Source: Yinghuangia seranimata (GTDB taxonomy: Bacteria; Actinomycetota; Actinomycetes; Streptomycetales; Streptomycetaceae). Taken from it: DNA of 64,000 nt. The number at the start of each line of letters is the position of its first letter. Position 1 is the stretch's first letter. The notes beneath the pieces were generated by a model that was given only the letters and a program-made list of their open reading frames with translations, was not told the DNA's origin and made no database searches. A program made the translations under genes and the position numbers. The stretch is from contig NZ_JASAOI010000017.1 in assembly GCF_029953285.1 (NCBI RefSeq), forward strand, positions 186,001 through 250,000. The letters are read 5' to 3'. Of the stretch, positions 17,549-26,651 are shown piece by piece.

Positions 17549-19467
17549 GCCCGCACCGCCACGGTGACCGCGAGCACCACGAATCCGGCGAGCACTCCGG
17601 CGAGGTACACCTGCACGTTTCCGTTCTGGCTGCGTCTGACGCCGCCGCCCGCGAGCCAGGTGCCCTGGGCGGCGGCGTGCACGTAGCCGTCGATGACGAC
17701 GCGGTCGACGAACCGGGTGGCGCGCGCGGCGAGCCACACCGGGCGTACGACGACCGCGTCGTACAAGCGGTCGACGTCGAAGCCGCGTTCGGCGGGCCCG
17801 CGCAGGCGCCCGAGGACGCGCGCCGGGTCGGCCGCCGGGTCGCGGCGCCACAGCGCGTACACGGCGCCCGCGCCCAGCGCGAGGAGCGCGACGGCGGCGA
17901 GCGACGTGCCCAGCCGGGGCGCGAGGTCGTAGTACGCCGGGGCCTGCAGCAGCAGGCCGTTCGCCGCGTCGGCGCTGCCGTACGCGCGTCCGTCGGCGTC
18001 GCCGAGCCACGCCGGCAGCCACGATTCGTTCAGGCCGATGACGCCGAGCAGCACCGTCGGGACGGTCAGCACGGCGAGCGGCCACAGCATCAGGACCGGC
18101 GTGGGCCCGTGCGGTTCGGGCGCCGGCTTGCGCGCCTCGCCGAAGAACACCCGCAGCCACAGCCGCGTCGCGTACGCCGCGGTCAGCCCGGCCGTCAGCA
18201 CGCCCGCGACGATCACCAGCCAGCCCGTGACGGCGGGCGGCGCCCCCGCTCCCCCGTCGATCGCGGTGTGCTCGGCCGCGCCGAGCACCGCCTCCTTGCT
18301 GAAGAAGCCGGACAGCGGCGGAACGCCGACCAGCGCCCCGAGCCCGGCCGTCATCGTCCAGAACACCAGCGGTTCGCGCCGCCGCAGCCCGCCCATGTCG
18401 CTGATCCGGCCGGTGCCCGCCAGGTGGATGACCACGCCCGCGGCGAGGAACAGCAGCGCCTTGAACGCGCCGTGCGTGAGCAGGTGGAAGACCGCCGCGT
18501 CGCGCCCGCCGGCCGCCAGGCCGCCGGTCATGTACGCGAGCTGGCTGACCGTCGACCAGGCGAGCACCCGTTTGAGGTCGTCCTGCGCGAACGCGAACAG
18601 CGCCGAGGAGACCATGGTCAGCGCGGCCATGACGGCGAGCACGACGAGCGTGGCGTCCGACGCGAGGAACACCGGGTACAGGCGGGCCACGACGTACGCG
18701 CCCGCCGCGACCATGGTGGCGGCGTGGATGAGCGCGCTGACCGGTGTCGGGCCGGTCATCGCGTCGGGAAGCCAGGTCTGCAGCGGGACCTGCGCCGACT
18801 TGCCGGCCACGCCGCCGAGCATGAGCAGCGTCCCCGCGGTCGCCCAGCCGGCGCCGCCCGGCGGCACGCCGTCGACGATCGCGCCGATGCGGAACGAGCC
18901 CGCGCCGACCCCGAGCACCAGGACGCCGATGAGGAACGGCACGTCGCCGAGCTTGGTGACCAGGAACGCCTTCACCGCGGCGGCGCGCGCGACCTCGGTC
19001 TCCCAGTAGTGCCCGATCAGGAAGTACGAGCACACGCCCATGACTTCCCAGCCGACCAGCAGCACGATCAGGTCGCCGGTGTAGACGACCAGCAGCATCG
19101 CGGCGCTGAACAGCGAGATCAGCGCCGCGTACGACGAGTAGCGCGGGTCCTTGCGCATGTAGGCCGCGGAGTAGACCTGCACGAGCAGCGCGACCGTCGC
19201 GACCAGCGCGGCGACGATCGCCGAGAGTCCGTCGACCCGCATGGACAGCGTGATGTCGAGCGCGCCGGTCGGGGTCAGCTCGGTGCCGTGCTCGGTCACA
19301 CCGCCGGAGTCGTGCCGTACCGCGACCGCCCAGGTGAGCAGCACGGAAGCGGCGAGCGGCAGGGTCGCGAGCGCCCGTGCGGCCGCAGGGAAGCGGCGGC
19401 CGAACGCCAGTCCGAGGACGGCGGCGAGGAACGGCAGGCCGGTGGCCAGCGCCGCTGCCGTGGTCAT
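17545..19467 (-). CDS. nuoL2: Complex I subunit L, partial nuo operon
   Basis: A 640-residue distal antiporter-like subunit, full length including the C-terminal helix-lateral-helix-helix extension (about 500-640). Motifs are [59 protein letters not shown] and [18 protein letters not shown]. It pumps protons. The ATG at 19467 overlaps the nuoK2 stop (ATGA). Retention of an intact lateral helix indicates a full-size membrane arm. Confidence 0.93.
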   Translation of the reverse strand: MTTAAALATGLPFLAAVLGLAFGRRFPAAARALATLPLAASVLLTWAVAVRHDSGGVTEHGTELTPTGALDITLSMRVDGLSAIVAALVATVALLVQVYSAAYMRKDPRYSSYAALISLFSAAMLLVVYTGDLIVLLVGWEVMGVCSYFLIGHYWETEVARAAAVKAFLVTKLGDVPFLIGVLVLGVGAGSFRIGAIVDGVPPGGAGWATAGTLLMLGGVAGKSAQVPLQTWLPDAMTGPTPVSALIHAATMVAAGAYVVARLYPVFLASDATLVVLAVMAALTMVSSALFAFAQDDLKRVLAWSTVSQLAYMTGGLAAGGRDAAVFHLLTHGAFKALLFLAAGVVIHLAGTGRISDMGGLRRREPLVFWTMTAGLGALVGVPPLSGFFSKEAVLGAAEHTAIDGGAGAPPAVTGWLVIVAGVLTAGLTAAYATRLWLRVFFGEARKPAPEPHGPTPVLMLWPLAVLTVPTVLLGVIGLNESWLPAWLGDADGRAYGSADAANGLLLQAPAYYDLAPRLGTSLAAVALLALGAGAVYALWRRDPAADPARVLGRLRGPAERGFDVDRLYDAVVVRPVWLAARATRFVDRVVIDGYVHAAAQGTWLAGGGVRRSQNGNVQVYLAGVLAGFVVLAVTVAVRA

Positions 19468-19838
19468 GCGGCCTCGCTTCCGGGTCGGGTCCTGGCGGTA
19501 CGGAGCCGGCGCCGGGCCCGCGGCACCGCGCCCGGCTCGGCGAGGTCGCGCAGCGCCGACACGTCCGACGTCGCGCGGTTGCGGAAGATCATGAGCACGA
19601 TCGCCAGGCCGAGTCCGATCTCGGCGGCCGCGATCGTGATGACGAACAGCGTGAGCGCCTGACCCGCGTGCAACGTGTCGCGCAGCCACATGTCGAACGC
19701 GACGAGGTTGACGTTGACGGCGTTCAGCATCAGCTCGACCGACATCAGCACCAGGACGGCGTTGCGGCGCGCGAGGACGCCGTACAGGCCGATGCCGAAC
19801 AGCAGCACCGCGAGCACCAGCGGATAGACGAGGTGCAT
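19464..19838 (-). CDS. nuoK2: Complex I subunit K, partial nuo operon
   Basis: A 124-residue three-helix subunit. The two functional glutamates are in [15 protein letters not shown] (helix 2) and [15 protein letters not shown] (helix 3). An Arg-rich C-terminal tail of about 25 residues ([13 protein letters not shown]) is absent from the 99-residue copy at 52016. It couples the quinone module to the antiporter-like pumps. It lies 4 nt after nuoJ2. Confidence 0.92.
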   Translation of the reverse strand: MHLVYPLVLAVLLFGIGLYGVLARRNAVLVLMSVELMLNAVNVNLVAFDMWLRDTLHAGQALTLFVITIAAAEIGLGLAIVLMIFRNRATSDVSALRDLAEPGAVPRARRRLRTARTRPGSEAA

Positions 19839-19842
19839 CGGA

Positions 19843-20439
19843 TCACCGCCCCTTGCCGTCGGCGTCGGCGCGGCCCCGCGACAGCACGATCGCGCCGATC
19901 AGCGCCGCGAGCAGCAGCACCGACAGCACCTCGAACGGCAGCACCCACACCCGGAACAGGCTCTCGCCGGTCACCCGCGCCGAACCGTCGTCGGTCTTCC
20001 CGAGGTCGAGGTACGCGCTGTGGAACGCGTCGACGACGACGGTCAGCAGCGTCGCCGTCGCCCCGACCGCCACCAGCACGGCCGGCCACCGCTTCAGCGA
20101 GTCCAGCTCGGTCGACCGGCCGATCGGCGCCCGGGTCAGCATGAGGCCGAACAGCAGCAGCACGACGACCGCGCCGATGTAGATGAGCACTTGCACCCAC
20201 GCGATGAACTCGGCGGTCAGCAGCAGGTACTCGGCGGCCAGGCCGCCGAGGGTCACGACGAGCCACAGCGCGGCGTGCACGATCTGGCTGGTCGTCACGA
20301 CGAGCAGCGCCGAGCCGAGCACGACCAGGCCGATGAGGACGAACGCCACCTCGGCCCCGGTCGGCGACAGGAACCCCGGGCCGCCGCGGCCGGACAGGTC
20401 GGCGGCCGCGACCGTGGCCGCGGCGAGACCGGCGGTCAC
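19843..20439 (-). CDS. nuoJ2: Complex I subunit J, partial nuo operon
   Basis: A 198-residue five-helix subunit containing [20 protein letters not shown], the conserved helix 3 with its pi-bulge glycine region, and ending in a short charged tail. It has normal family length, unlike the 349-residue NuoJ at 52312, which carries a long hydrophilic extension. The ATG at 20439 overlaps the nuoI2 stop. It forms part of the ion path next to NuoK and NuoH. Confidence 0.92.
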   Translation of the reverse strand: MTAGLAAATVAAADLSGRGGPGFLSPTGAEVAFVLIGLVVLGSALLVVTTSQIVHAALWLVVTLGGLAAEYLLLTAEFIAWVQVLIYIGAVVVLLLFGLMLTRAPIGRSTELDSLKRWPAVLVAVGATATLLTVVVDAFHSAYLDLGKTDDGSARVTGESLFRVWVLPFEVLSVLLLAALIGAIVLSRGRADADGKGR

Positions 20440-21023
20440 GCGTCACCGCCGGGGGACGCCGGGCCGTTCGGCTCGCGCCCCTGCGGCTGCTCCTGCTCGA
20501 GCTCCTTGGCGAGCTTGGCGGCGTTGCGGCGCGCCATCGCCAGCTCCTTCGGCTCCTCGGCCCGCTCGTCGAGCGGGGGCGGGGCGGGCACCGTCCACAT
20601 CCACTCGCGCAACGTGTCCTTCTCGTGGGTCAGCGCCTGAATGTCGTCGGTCGCGTACTCGAACTCCGGCGACCAGAACAGCGCGTCGAACGGACACACC
20701 TCGACGCAGATCCCGCAGTACATGCACAGCGCGAAATCGATCGCGAAACGGTCGAGGACGTTGCGGGTCCGGTCGCGCGCGCCCGGCTCCTTCGCCGGCA
20801 CGACCTCCTTGTGCGAGTCGATGTAGATGCACCAGTCCGGGCACTCGCGCGCGCACAGCATGCAGACCGTGCAGTTCTCCTCGAACAGCGCGATCACCCC
20901 GCGCGAACGCGGCGGCAGCTCCGGCAGCACCTCGGGATAGCCCTGGGTGACGGAACGCTTCGTCATCGTCTTCAGCGTGACGGCCAGGCCCTTGGCGAGA
21001 CCCGCGCCGGGGATCCTGCTCAT
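20436..21023 (-). CDS. nuoI2: Complex I ferredoxin-like subunit I, partial nuo operon
   Basis: A 195-residue subunit with two [4Fe-4S] motifs, [12 protein letters not shown] (about 51-62) and [12 protein letters not shown] (about 98-109), clusters N6a and N6b. These pass electrons from the peripheral arm to cluster N2 in NuoB. In this operon no NuoE, F or G exists, so NuoI2 is the outermost iron-sulfur subunit and the likely docking point for a ferredoxin. A Pro/Glu-rich C-terminal tail (about 140-195) has no cofactor motif. Its ATG overlaps the nuoH2 stop. Confidence 0.93.
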   Translation of the reverse strand: MSRIPGAGLAKGLAVTLKTMTKRSVTQGYPEVLPELPPRSRGVIALFEENCTVCMLCARECPDWCIYIDSHKEVVPAKEPGARDRTRNVLDRFAIDFALCMYCGICVEVCPFDALFWSPEFEYATDDIQALTHEKDTLREWMWTVPAPPPLDERAEEPKELAMARRNAAKLAKELEQEQPQGREPNGPASPGGDA

Positions 21024-21979
21024 GCGATCGCCACCCTCACGACACCCGTCAGGACGAGCTGCGCCAGCGCGAGCGGGATGAGGCCCGTCCAGGCGAGCTT
21101 CTGGAGCTGGTCCTCGCGCAGCCGCGGGTAGCTGACGCGCAGCCAGATCACGACGAACGCGAGGACGCCGGTCTTCAGCAGCGTCCACAGCCAGCCGAGG
21201 TCGTCCGACCAGGGCCCGTGCCAGCCGCCGAGGAACAGCACCGTGGTCAGCGCGCACAGGACGAGGATCCCGGCGTACTCGGCGAGCAGGAACAGCGCGA
21301 ACCGCAGGCCGGTGTACTCGGTGTACGCGCCGAAGATGATCTCCGAGTCGGCCACCGGCATGTCGAACGGCGGCCGCTGCAACTCGGCGAGCCCCGCGGT
21401 GAAGAACACCACGCCGCCGACCGCCTGCCAGGGCAGCCACCACCACTCCCACTGGCCGAGGATGCCGGTGAGCGACAGCGTCCCGGCCGCCATGGCCACG
21501 GACGCGCCGGCGAGCAGCATCGGCAGCTCGTACGCCATCAGCTGCGCGGCGGTGCGGAGCGATCCGAGCAGCGAGAACTTGTTGGCGGACGCCCAGCCGC
21601 CCATCAGCGACCCGAGCACCCCGACGCCCATGACGGCGAGCACGAAGAACACGCCCGCGTCGATGCTGCGCCCGACGAGGTCGCCGGACCCGACGGGGAT
21701 CGCGATGAGCACGACCATGTACGGGATGAGCGCGATCGCGGGAGCGAGCCGGAACACCCGGCGGTCGGCCCCGGCGGGGACGACGTCCTCCTTCTGGGCG
21801 AACTTGACCCCGTCGGCCACCAGTTGCGCCCATCCGTGGAACGCTCCGGCGTAGATGGGGCCGACGCGGGCCTGCATGTGTCCCATGACCTTGTGCTCGG
21901 TCTGCCCGATCACCAACGGGAAAACCAGGAACGCGGCGAGCACGAGCGCCAGGCGGACGAGCACCTCGACGACGGTCAC
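21020..21979 (-). CDS. nuoH2: Complex I subunit H, partial nuo operon, altered quinone motif
   Basis: A 319-residue subunit with eight helices that forms the quinone chamber. [20 protein letters not shown] and GVKFAQKED are conserved. The normally strict [13 protein letters not shown] segment reads [15 protein letters not shown] here: the Asn-Arg and both acidic E positions differ, while the copy at 53963 keeps [14 protein letters not shown]. This suggests a modified quinone/NuoD interface, consistent with the missing nuoD. The following [16 protein letters not shown] is retained. Its start overlaps the nuoC2 stop. Confidence 0.92.
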   Translation of the reverse strand: MTVVEVLVRLALVLAAFLVFPLVIGQTEHKVMGHMQARVGPIYAGAFHGWAQLVADGVKFAQKEDVVPAGADRRVFRLAPAIALIPYMVVLIAIPVGSGDLVGRSIDAGVFFVLAVMGVGVLGSLMGGWASANKFSLLGSLRTAAQLMAYELPMLLAGASVAMAAGTLSLTGILGQWEWWWLPWQAVGGVVFFTAGLAELQRPPFDMPVADSEIIFGAYTEYTGLRFALFLLAEYAGILVLCALTTVLFLGGWHGPWSDDLGWLWTLLKTGVLAFVVIWLRVSYPRLREDQLQKLAWTGLIPLALAQLVLTGVVRVAIA

Positions 21980-23037
21980 GCGTCCTCCTCGGACGAGGGG
22001 CTGGGCGGCTCAGCAGTGGGCGGCTCGACGGACGGGGGCTCGGCACCAGGCGGCGCGGAGGACGGCGGCTCAGGCGCGGGCGGCGCGGCAGGCGGCACGT
22101 CCTGACTCGCGGAGCCGTCGGACGCACGCCGAGCGCGGCGCGGCCGACCGGCGGGCGGCTGCGGCTCTGGCCGCGACTCCGGCTCCGGCGATGGTGGCGC
22201 TTCCTCCGGAGCCGGGGTCTGCCGGCTCGTCGAGCCGTCGGACGCACGCCGGGCGCGGCGTGGCCCGTCGGCGGGTGGCTGCGGCGCCTGCTCCGGCTCC
22301 GATTCGGGCGACGGCGGTGCTTCCTCCGCGTCTCCGGGCTTTTGGCTGGCGGAGCCCTGGGAGGCGCTTCGGGTGCGGCGGGGGCGGTCCGGGCGGGCGG
22401 GGCGGTCGCCTGGGGTGCGGCCTGCACGGCCGACGCGGGGGGCTTCGGGCTCGTCGGGGGCCGGTTCGGGCGCGGGCTCGGTGGCGTGCGGGCCCCACTC
22501 CGCCGGGTCGGGGACGCCGGGAGGCAGTATGCGGCGGCGACCCGGCGAGCGGGCCGCGCCGGTGTGCGCGTCGGACTCGCCGGGCTCCTTGGCGCCCGGC
22601 CACGGCTTGGCGACGCGGGAGGCCAGGATGAAGTCCTTGCGCAGCGGGTGGCCTTCGAAGCCCTCGGGCAGCAGCAGCGGGACCGGGTGCGGGTGGGCGT
22701 CGAAGACGACGCCGAACATCTCGGCGGTCTCCCGCTCGTGCCAGGCGGCGCCGGCGTAGACGCCGGTCGCCGTCGGGAGGTGGGCGGCGTCGCGGGGGAC
22801 GCGGGTGCGCAGGAGCAGCCGCGGGCCCGGCGCGGTGCACAGGTGCGCGGCGACGGTGAACCCGTCGGCGAGCTCGTCGACGGCGGTGAGCCAGTCGAAG
22901 TACGTGAGGCCGAGCTCGTCGCGGGCCGCGGTGAGCGCCTCGATCCAGCGGTCGGCCGGCACGTCCACGGTGGTGAGGCCGTACGCGTCGGACACCGCGA
23001 CGTCGCCGAGCGCGCCGCGGATCTCGTCGGGTGTCAC
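21976..23037 (-). CDS. nuoC2: Complex I subunit C, with long repetitive C-terminal extension
   Basis: A 353-residue protein. The NuoC 30-kDa domain (about 1-165) has [16 protein letters not shown], the signature [20 protein letters not shown] and [10 protein letters not shown]. Residues from about 165 are a Pro/Ala/Glu/Arg-rich, probably disordered tail with three related basic boxes, [27 protein letters not shown] and [13 protein letters not shown], separated by acidic Pro-rich spacers. The start GTG 23037 overlaps the nuoB2 stop (GTGA). NuoC normally pairs with NuoD, which is absent here. Confidence 0.88.
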   Translation of the reverse strand: MTPDEIRGALGDVAVSDAYGLTTVDVPADRWIEALTAARDELGLTYFDWLTAVDELADGFTVAAHLCTAPGPRLLLRTRVPRDAAHLPTATGVYAGAAWHERETAEMFGVVFDAHPHPVPLLLPEGFEGHPLRKDFILASRVAKPWPGAKEPGESDAHTGAARSPGRRRILPPGVPDPAEWGPHATEPAPEPAPDEPEAPRVGRAGRTPGDRPARPDRPRRTRSASQGSASQKPGDAEEAPPSPESEPEQAPQPPADGPRRARRASDGSTSRQTPAPEEAPPSPEPESRPEPQPPAGRPRRARRASDGSASQDVPPAAPPAPEPPSSAPPGAEPPSVEPPTAEPPSPSSEEDA

Positions 23038-23660
23038 ACCGCACCGCCGGGGGGCGTCTCGTCGGTGCCGCCCGCGCCCGGGGCGGCCGGGGGCTCGACC
23101 AGCGGGCGGCGCAGCGCCGCCGCCGGGACCGCGGGTGCCGGGGCGGGTGCTGCGTAGCGGTCCGCCAGCGACTCCGTGGCGATCTTCTCCTGGAGTTTGA
23201 GGATGCCCTGGAGCAGCGCCTCGGGGCGCGGCGGGCAGCCCGGCACGTAGACATCGACGGGGATGATCTGGTCGACGCCCTTGGTGACGCAGTACGAGTC
23301 CCAGTAGGGGCCGCCGCAGTTCGCGCAGGAGCCGAACGAGATCACGTACTTGGGCTCCGGCATCTGCTCGTAGAGCCGCTTGATCGCGGGGGCCATCTTG
23401 TCGGTCACCGTGCCGGACACGATCATCAGGTCGGCCTGCCGCGGCCCGGGCGCGAACGGGATCACGCCGAGCCGGATGAAGTCGTGCTTGGCCATCGACG
23501 ACGCGATGAACTCGATCGCGCAGCAGGCCAGCCCGAAGTTGAAGACCCACAGCGAGTAGCGGCGCCCCCAGTTGAGGACCAGCCGCATCGGGTCGGGGGC
23601 CAGGCGCGAGAGCGGACCGAGCTTGGGGGTCGGGAGGGCGACCGGAGCACGCCGGGTCAC
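23034..23660 (-). CDS. nuoB2: Complex I subunit B (cluster N2), partial nuo operon
   Basis: A 208-residue subunit carrying all N2 ligands: the adjacent Cys pair in [24 protein letters not shown] and [30 protein letters not shown] is the family signature. An Ala/Pro-rich tail (about 165-208) is extra. Unlike the NuoB at 62212 it has extra cysteines in CANC and DSYC. GTG 23660 overlaps the nuoA2 stop (GTGA); GTG 23666 is an equally possible start. With NuoD missing, N2 would lack its usual quinone-side partner unless a trans subunit joins. Confidence 0.92.
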   Translation of the reverse strand: MTRRAPVALPTPKLGPLSRLAPDPMRLVLNWGRRYSLWVFNFGLACCAIEFIASSMAKHDFIRLGVIPFAPGPRQADLMIVSGTVTDKMAPAIKRLYEQMPEPKYVISFGSCANCGGPYWDSYCVTKGVDQIIPVDVYVPGCPPRPEALLQGILKLQEKIATESLADRYAAPAPAPAVPAAALRRPLVEPPAAPGAGGTDETPPGGAV

Positions 23661-24034
23661 GTCCACGTCAGCACGCCCTTCCGCCAGGCGTAGAGGAGGC
23701 CGACGGCGAGGAAGCCGACGAACACGAACATCTCGACGAGCGTCGTGGTGCCGAAGCCGGGGTCGGCGAAGACGGTCGCCCACGGGAACAGGAAGATCGC
23801 GTCGACCGCGAAGATCACGTACAGGTAGGCGTAGATGTAGTAGCGGATGTGGGTCTGCGCCCAGCCCTCGCCGACGGGGTCGACCCCGCACTCGTAGGTC
23901 ATCAGCTTCTCGACGTTCGGCGCGTGCGGCCGCAGCAGGCGGTTGGCCGCGAACGCCACGGACACGAAGCCGCCGCCGACGAGCAGGACGAGGCCGACGA
24001 GCGCGTACGTACTGAAGTAGCCGTGTGCGGTCAC
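23657..24034 (-). CDS. nuoA2: Complex I subunit A, partial nuo operon
   Basis: A 125-residue three-helix subunit, first gene of the operon. It has the conserved [11 protein letters not shown] loop (the conformationally switching Cys loop) and [27 protein letters not shown] 24034 has GAGAGGAC upstream. The next six genes follow with 4-nt overlaps (nuoK2 lies 4 nt after nuoJ2), so nuoA2-N2 is one transcription unit read leftwards. Confidence 0.92.
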   Translation of the reverse strand: MTAHGYFSTYALVGLVLLVGGGFVSVAFAANRLLRPHAPNVEKLMTYECGVDPVGEGWAQTHIRYYIYAYLYVIFAVDAIFLFPWATVFADPGFGTTTLVEMFVFVGFLAVGLLYAWRKGVLTWT

Positions 24035-24080
24035 CTTGGTACGTCCTCTCGCTGCCCTTCTGTTGCCCCTGTGGCACGGG

Positions 24081-24108
24081 AGTCTAGGGGGATTGGCCCC
24101 GGACTGTC
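24081..24108 (-). promoter_or_regulatory. Candidate promoter of the nuoA2-N2 operon
   Basis: On the minus strand GACAGT (24108-24103) and TAGACT (24086-24081) are 16 nt apart, similar to HrdB-type -35/-10 boxes, and about 47 nt before the nuoA2 start. No Rex-type TGTGA-N6-TCACA element is visible in the 24035-24278 gap. Confidence 0.45.
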
Positions 24109-24160
24109 CGCACCGTCCATACCTGTGTCTCCCCCGTAATCTGCCGCTCGCACACCCGCG

Positions 24161-24182
24161 GGGGTAGGGACAGCCCTACCCC
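24161..24182. promoter_or_regulatory. Perfect inverted repeat between nuoA2 and the sensor kinase
   Basis: GGGGTAGGG-acag-CCCTACCCC, 9-bp arms with a 4-nt centre, 97 nt before the kinase start and 127 nt before nuoA2. It has the look of a dimeric response-regulator or repressor operator, able to serve either divergent transcript. Identity of the binder is unknown; the neighbouring NarL-type regulator is the natural candidate. Confidence 0.5.
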
Positions 24183-24278
24183 GAAGACTCCGACTCGCGC
24201 CATGGGACCTCCGGCCTGTGCCGAGCACAGTGGTACTGCAAGGATCGACCGCAGACCACCCGAGCGAGGACAGCCCCG

Positions 24279-25610
24279 ATGTCGACTGCTGGTACTACCG
24301 TGCCCGATGCCGAGCGCCGCGCCCGGGTGCCGCGCCCCGGGTTCTGGCGCGCGCCGATCAGCGCGCGCACGTGGGGCGAGACGATCCACCTCACGCTGAA
24401 CCTGTTCGTAGGCACCGTCGGCTTCATATTCGTCGTCGTGCTCGTCACGCTCGGCGTGGGCCTGACGCCGCTGTTCCTGGTCGGCCTGCCGATGCTGGCC
24501 GGCACCGTCATCTCGTGCCGCGGCTGGGGCGCCATGGAGCGCGCCCGGGCGCGCGCCCTGATGGGCGAGGACACACTCGCCCCGGCACCGTTCAAGCAGA
24601 AGTCGTCGGGCGCGTGGGGCTGGATCAAGAGCGGGCTGGGCGACGGCCCTGGCTGGCGCGCAGCGCTCTACCTGTTCCTGATGCTGCCGTGGGGCATCTT
24701 CACCTTCACCATGGCGGTGACGCTGTGGGCGGTGACGCTGTCGCTGATCGCCTATCCGGCGCTGCAGCCGCTGTACCGGATGGCCGACCAGCCGGGCGCG
24801 ATGCTGTGGGGCGACGGGCCCAAGCAGCCGGGCGACGACTTCTACGTCGCGGGCCCGCTGTGGGTGACGGTGACGGTGCTGATCGGCGTCGTGATGCTGT
24901 TCCTGACGCCGCAGCTGATCCGCGGCCTGGCGTGGGTCGACCGGGTGATGGTGCGCGCGCTGCTGGGCACCGCGTTCCTGTCGCAGCAGGTGCAGGAGCT
25001 GACTGAGAGCCGCGGCGCGGCACTCGACACCGGCGCGGCCGACCTGCGGCGCATCGAGCGCGACCTGCACGACGGCGCGCAGGCCCGTCTGGTGTCGCTG
25101 GCCATGGACCTGGGCCTGGCCAAGGAGAAGATGAACGAGGACCCCGAGTCGGCGCAGCGCATGGTCTCGGAGGCGCACAACGAGGTGAAGCTCGCGCTGC
25201 GCGAGCTGCGCGACCTGGCGCGCGGCATCCACCCGGCGGTGCTGACCGACCGCGGCCTGGACGCGGCGCTGTCGGCGGTGGCCGCGAAGTGCACGGTGCC
25301 GGTCCAGGTGACGGTGGACCTGCCGCTGCGGCCGAGCGCGCCGGTGGAGACGGCCGCGTACTACTGCGTGAGCGAGCTGCTGACCAACGTGTCGAAGCAC
25401 AGCGGCGCGACGTCCGCCAAGGTGACGGTTTCCGCGCGCGGCAAGCAGCTTTACGCGGTGGTGGAGGACAACGGGCGCGGCGGCGCCGACCCGGCGCACG
25501 GGACCGGTCTCGCGGGGCTGGGCGAGCGGGTGCGCGGCGTCGGCGGGGCGCTGCACGTGGACAGCCCGGTGGGCGGCCCGACGCGGGCGACGGTCACTCT
25601 TCCGCTGTAG
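24279..25610 (+). CDS. NarL-type sensor histidine kinase
   Basis: A 443-residue membrane kinase. Hydrophobic segments at about 38-78, 128-160 and 190-212 form the sensor region without a clear extracellular domain. HisKA_3 contains RRIERDLHDGAQARLVSLAM with phospho-acceptor H264. The HATPase domain shows ELLTNVSKHSGA (N box) and VEDNGRGG plus GLAGLGERV (G boxes). It starts at ATG 24279, divergent from nuoA2. The response regulator begins 149 nt downstream on the same strand. The signal is unknown; adjacency to nuo2 and kor suggests redox or energy sensing. Confidence 0.92.
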   Translation: MSTAGTTVPDAERRARVPRPGFWRAPISARTWGETIHLTLNLFVGTVGFIFVVVLVTLGVGLTPLFLVGLPMLAGTVISCRGWGAMERARARALMGEDTLAPAPFKQKSSGAWGWIKSGLGDGPGWRAALYLFLMLPWGIFTFTMAVTLWAVTLSLIAYPALQPLYRMADQPGAMLWGDGPKQPGDDFYVAGPLWVTVTVLIGVVMLFLTPQLIRGLAWVDRVMVRALLGTAFLSQQVQELTESRGAALDTGAADLRRIERDLHDGAQARLVSLAMDLGLAKEKMNEDPESAQRMVSEAHNEVKLALRELRDLARGIHPAVLTDRGLDAALSAVAAKCTVPVQVTVDLPLRPSAPVETAAYYCVSELLTNVSKHSGATSAKVTVSARGKQLYAVVEDNGRGGADPAHGTGLAGLGERVRGVGGALHVDSPVGGPTRATVTLPL

Positions 25611-25759
25611 TCCCCCCGCATCGGCGGCTAGGACGCGGCGGGTGCCCGGGCGGGCTGTCCGGGAACCGCCGCCGGTGCCACCGCAGCCTCCCGCATCCGG
25701 AAGACTGGTGTCCGCCGGGGCACGGGGTCCCGGCGGGTCGCTGGGAGGCTGCGAGCGTC

Positions 25760-26404
25760 GTGCGCGTCGTCATCGCTGAGGATTCCGTACTGCTGCGGGA
25801 CGGGCTCACCCGTCTGCTGGTCGATCGCGGGCACGAGGTGGTGGCCGCCGTCGACGACGCCGAGCAGCTGCTGGCCGTGGCCGCGGAGTTGAAGCCGGAC
25901 GTGTGCGTGGTCGACGTCCGGATGCCGCCGTCGTTCACCGACGAGGGGATCCGCGCCGCCGTGCGGATGCGGGAGCGGCTGCCGGACGTCGGCGTGCTGA
26001 TCCTCTCCCAGGCGGTGGAGGAGCAGTACGCGACGGAGCTGCTGGCCGGCAACACCAGCGGGGTGGGATACCTGCTGAAGGACCGGGTCGCCGACGTGGG
26101 CGACTTCGTCGACGCGGTGGTGCGGGTGGCCAACGGCGGGACGGCGCTCGACCCCGAGGTGGTGTCGCAACTGCTGGGGCGCAGCCGCAAGCAGAACGTG
26201 ATCGTCACGCTGACCCCGCGGGAGCGCGAAGTGCTCGGCTATATGGCCGAGGGCCGCAGCAATACGGCGATCGCGCAGGCGATGGTCGTGTCCGACGGGG
26301 CGGTCGAAAAACACGTCAGCAACATCTTCGGAAAGCTGGGACTGGCCCCCAGTGAGACCGATCACAGAAGGGTGCTGGCGGTACTCGCTTATCTCGGATC
26401 CTGA
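25760..26404 (+). CDS. NarL/LuxR-family response regulator
   Basis: A 214-residue regulator. The receiver domain (1-120) has acidic residues E7 and D8, phospho-acceptor D52 (VVDVRMPP) and K107 (YLLKDRV). The LuxR-type helix-turn-helix (about 150-205) reads LTPREREVLGYMAEGRSNTA with VEKHVSNIFGKLGL. The GTG at 25760 follows GGGAGG. It is the partner of the upstream kinase. Targets are unknown; nearby nuo2 and korAB are candidates. Confidence 0.92.
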   Translation: MRVVIAEDSVLLRDGLTRLLVDRGHEVVAAVDDAEQLLAVAAELKPDVCVVDVRMPPSFTDEGIRAAVRMRERLPDVGVLILSQAVEEQYATELLAGNTSGVGYLLKDRVADVGDFVDAVVRVANGGTALDPEVVSQLLGRSRKQNVIVTLTPREREVLGYMAEGRSNTAIAQAMVVSDGAVEKHVSNIFGKLGLAPSETDHRRVLAVLAYLGS

Positions 26405-26651
26405 CACTCTGGTGAACGGATTACCGGACCCATGCCATCATCCCCGCGTTCGGAGGCTGGTCCGTCATGGGCCAGTTCTCACCCCGGAAAACGGACAAAA
26501 TCCACACTCTTGGGTGAAATCCGGCATCGAATCGCTCCCGTGCACCACCTGGGGCCCGCTCAGGGCTCTTCTTGTACAGCCGTACGATGAAACTGCGACA
26601 TCCGCGCGGTGCGCGGACGACTCTGCCGCAGCGCCGAGGAGGTCCTCACCA

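Noticed and set aside
14289-19662. Long plus-strand open frames (up to about 675 codons) opposite nuoL2-nuoN2
   Set aside because: They mirror strong nuo genes, are Arg/Pro/Gln/His-rich without motifs, and result from lack of stops in GC-rich antisense frames.
24035-24278. Rex operator upstream of nuoA2
   Set aside because: Searched by eye for TGTGA-N6-TCACA; nothing close is present.
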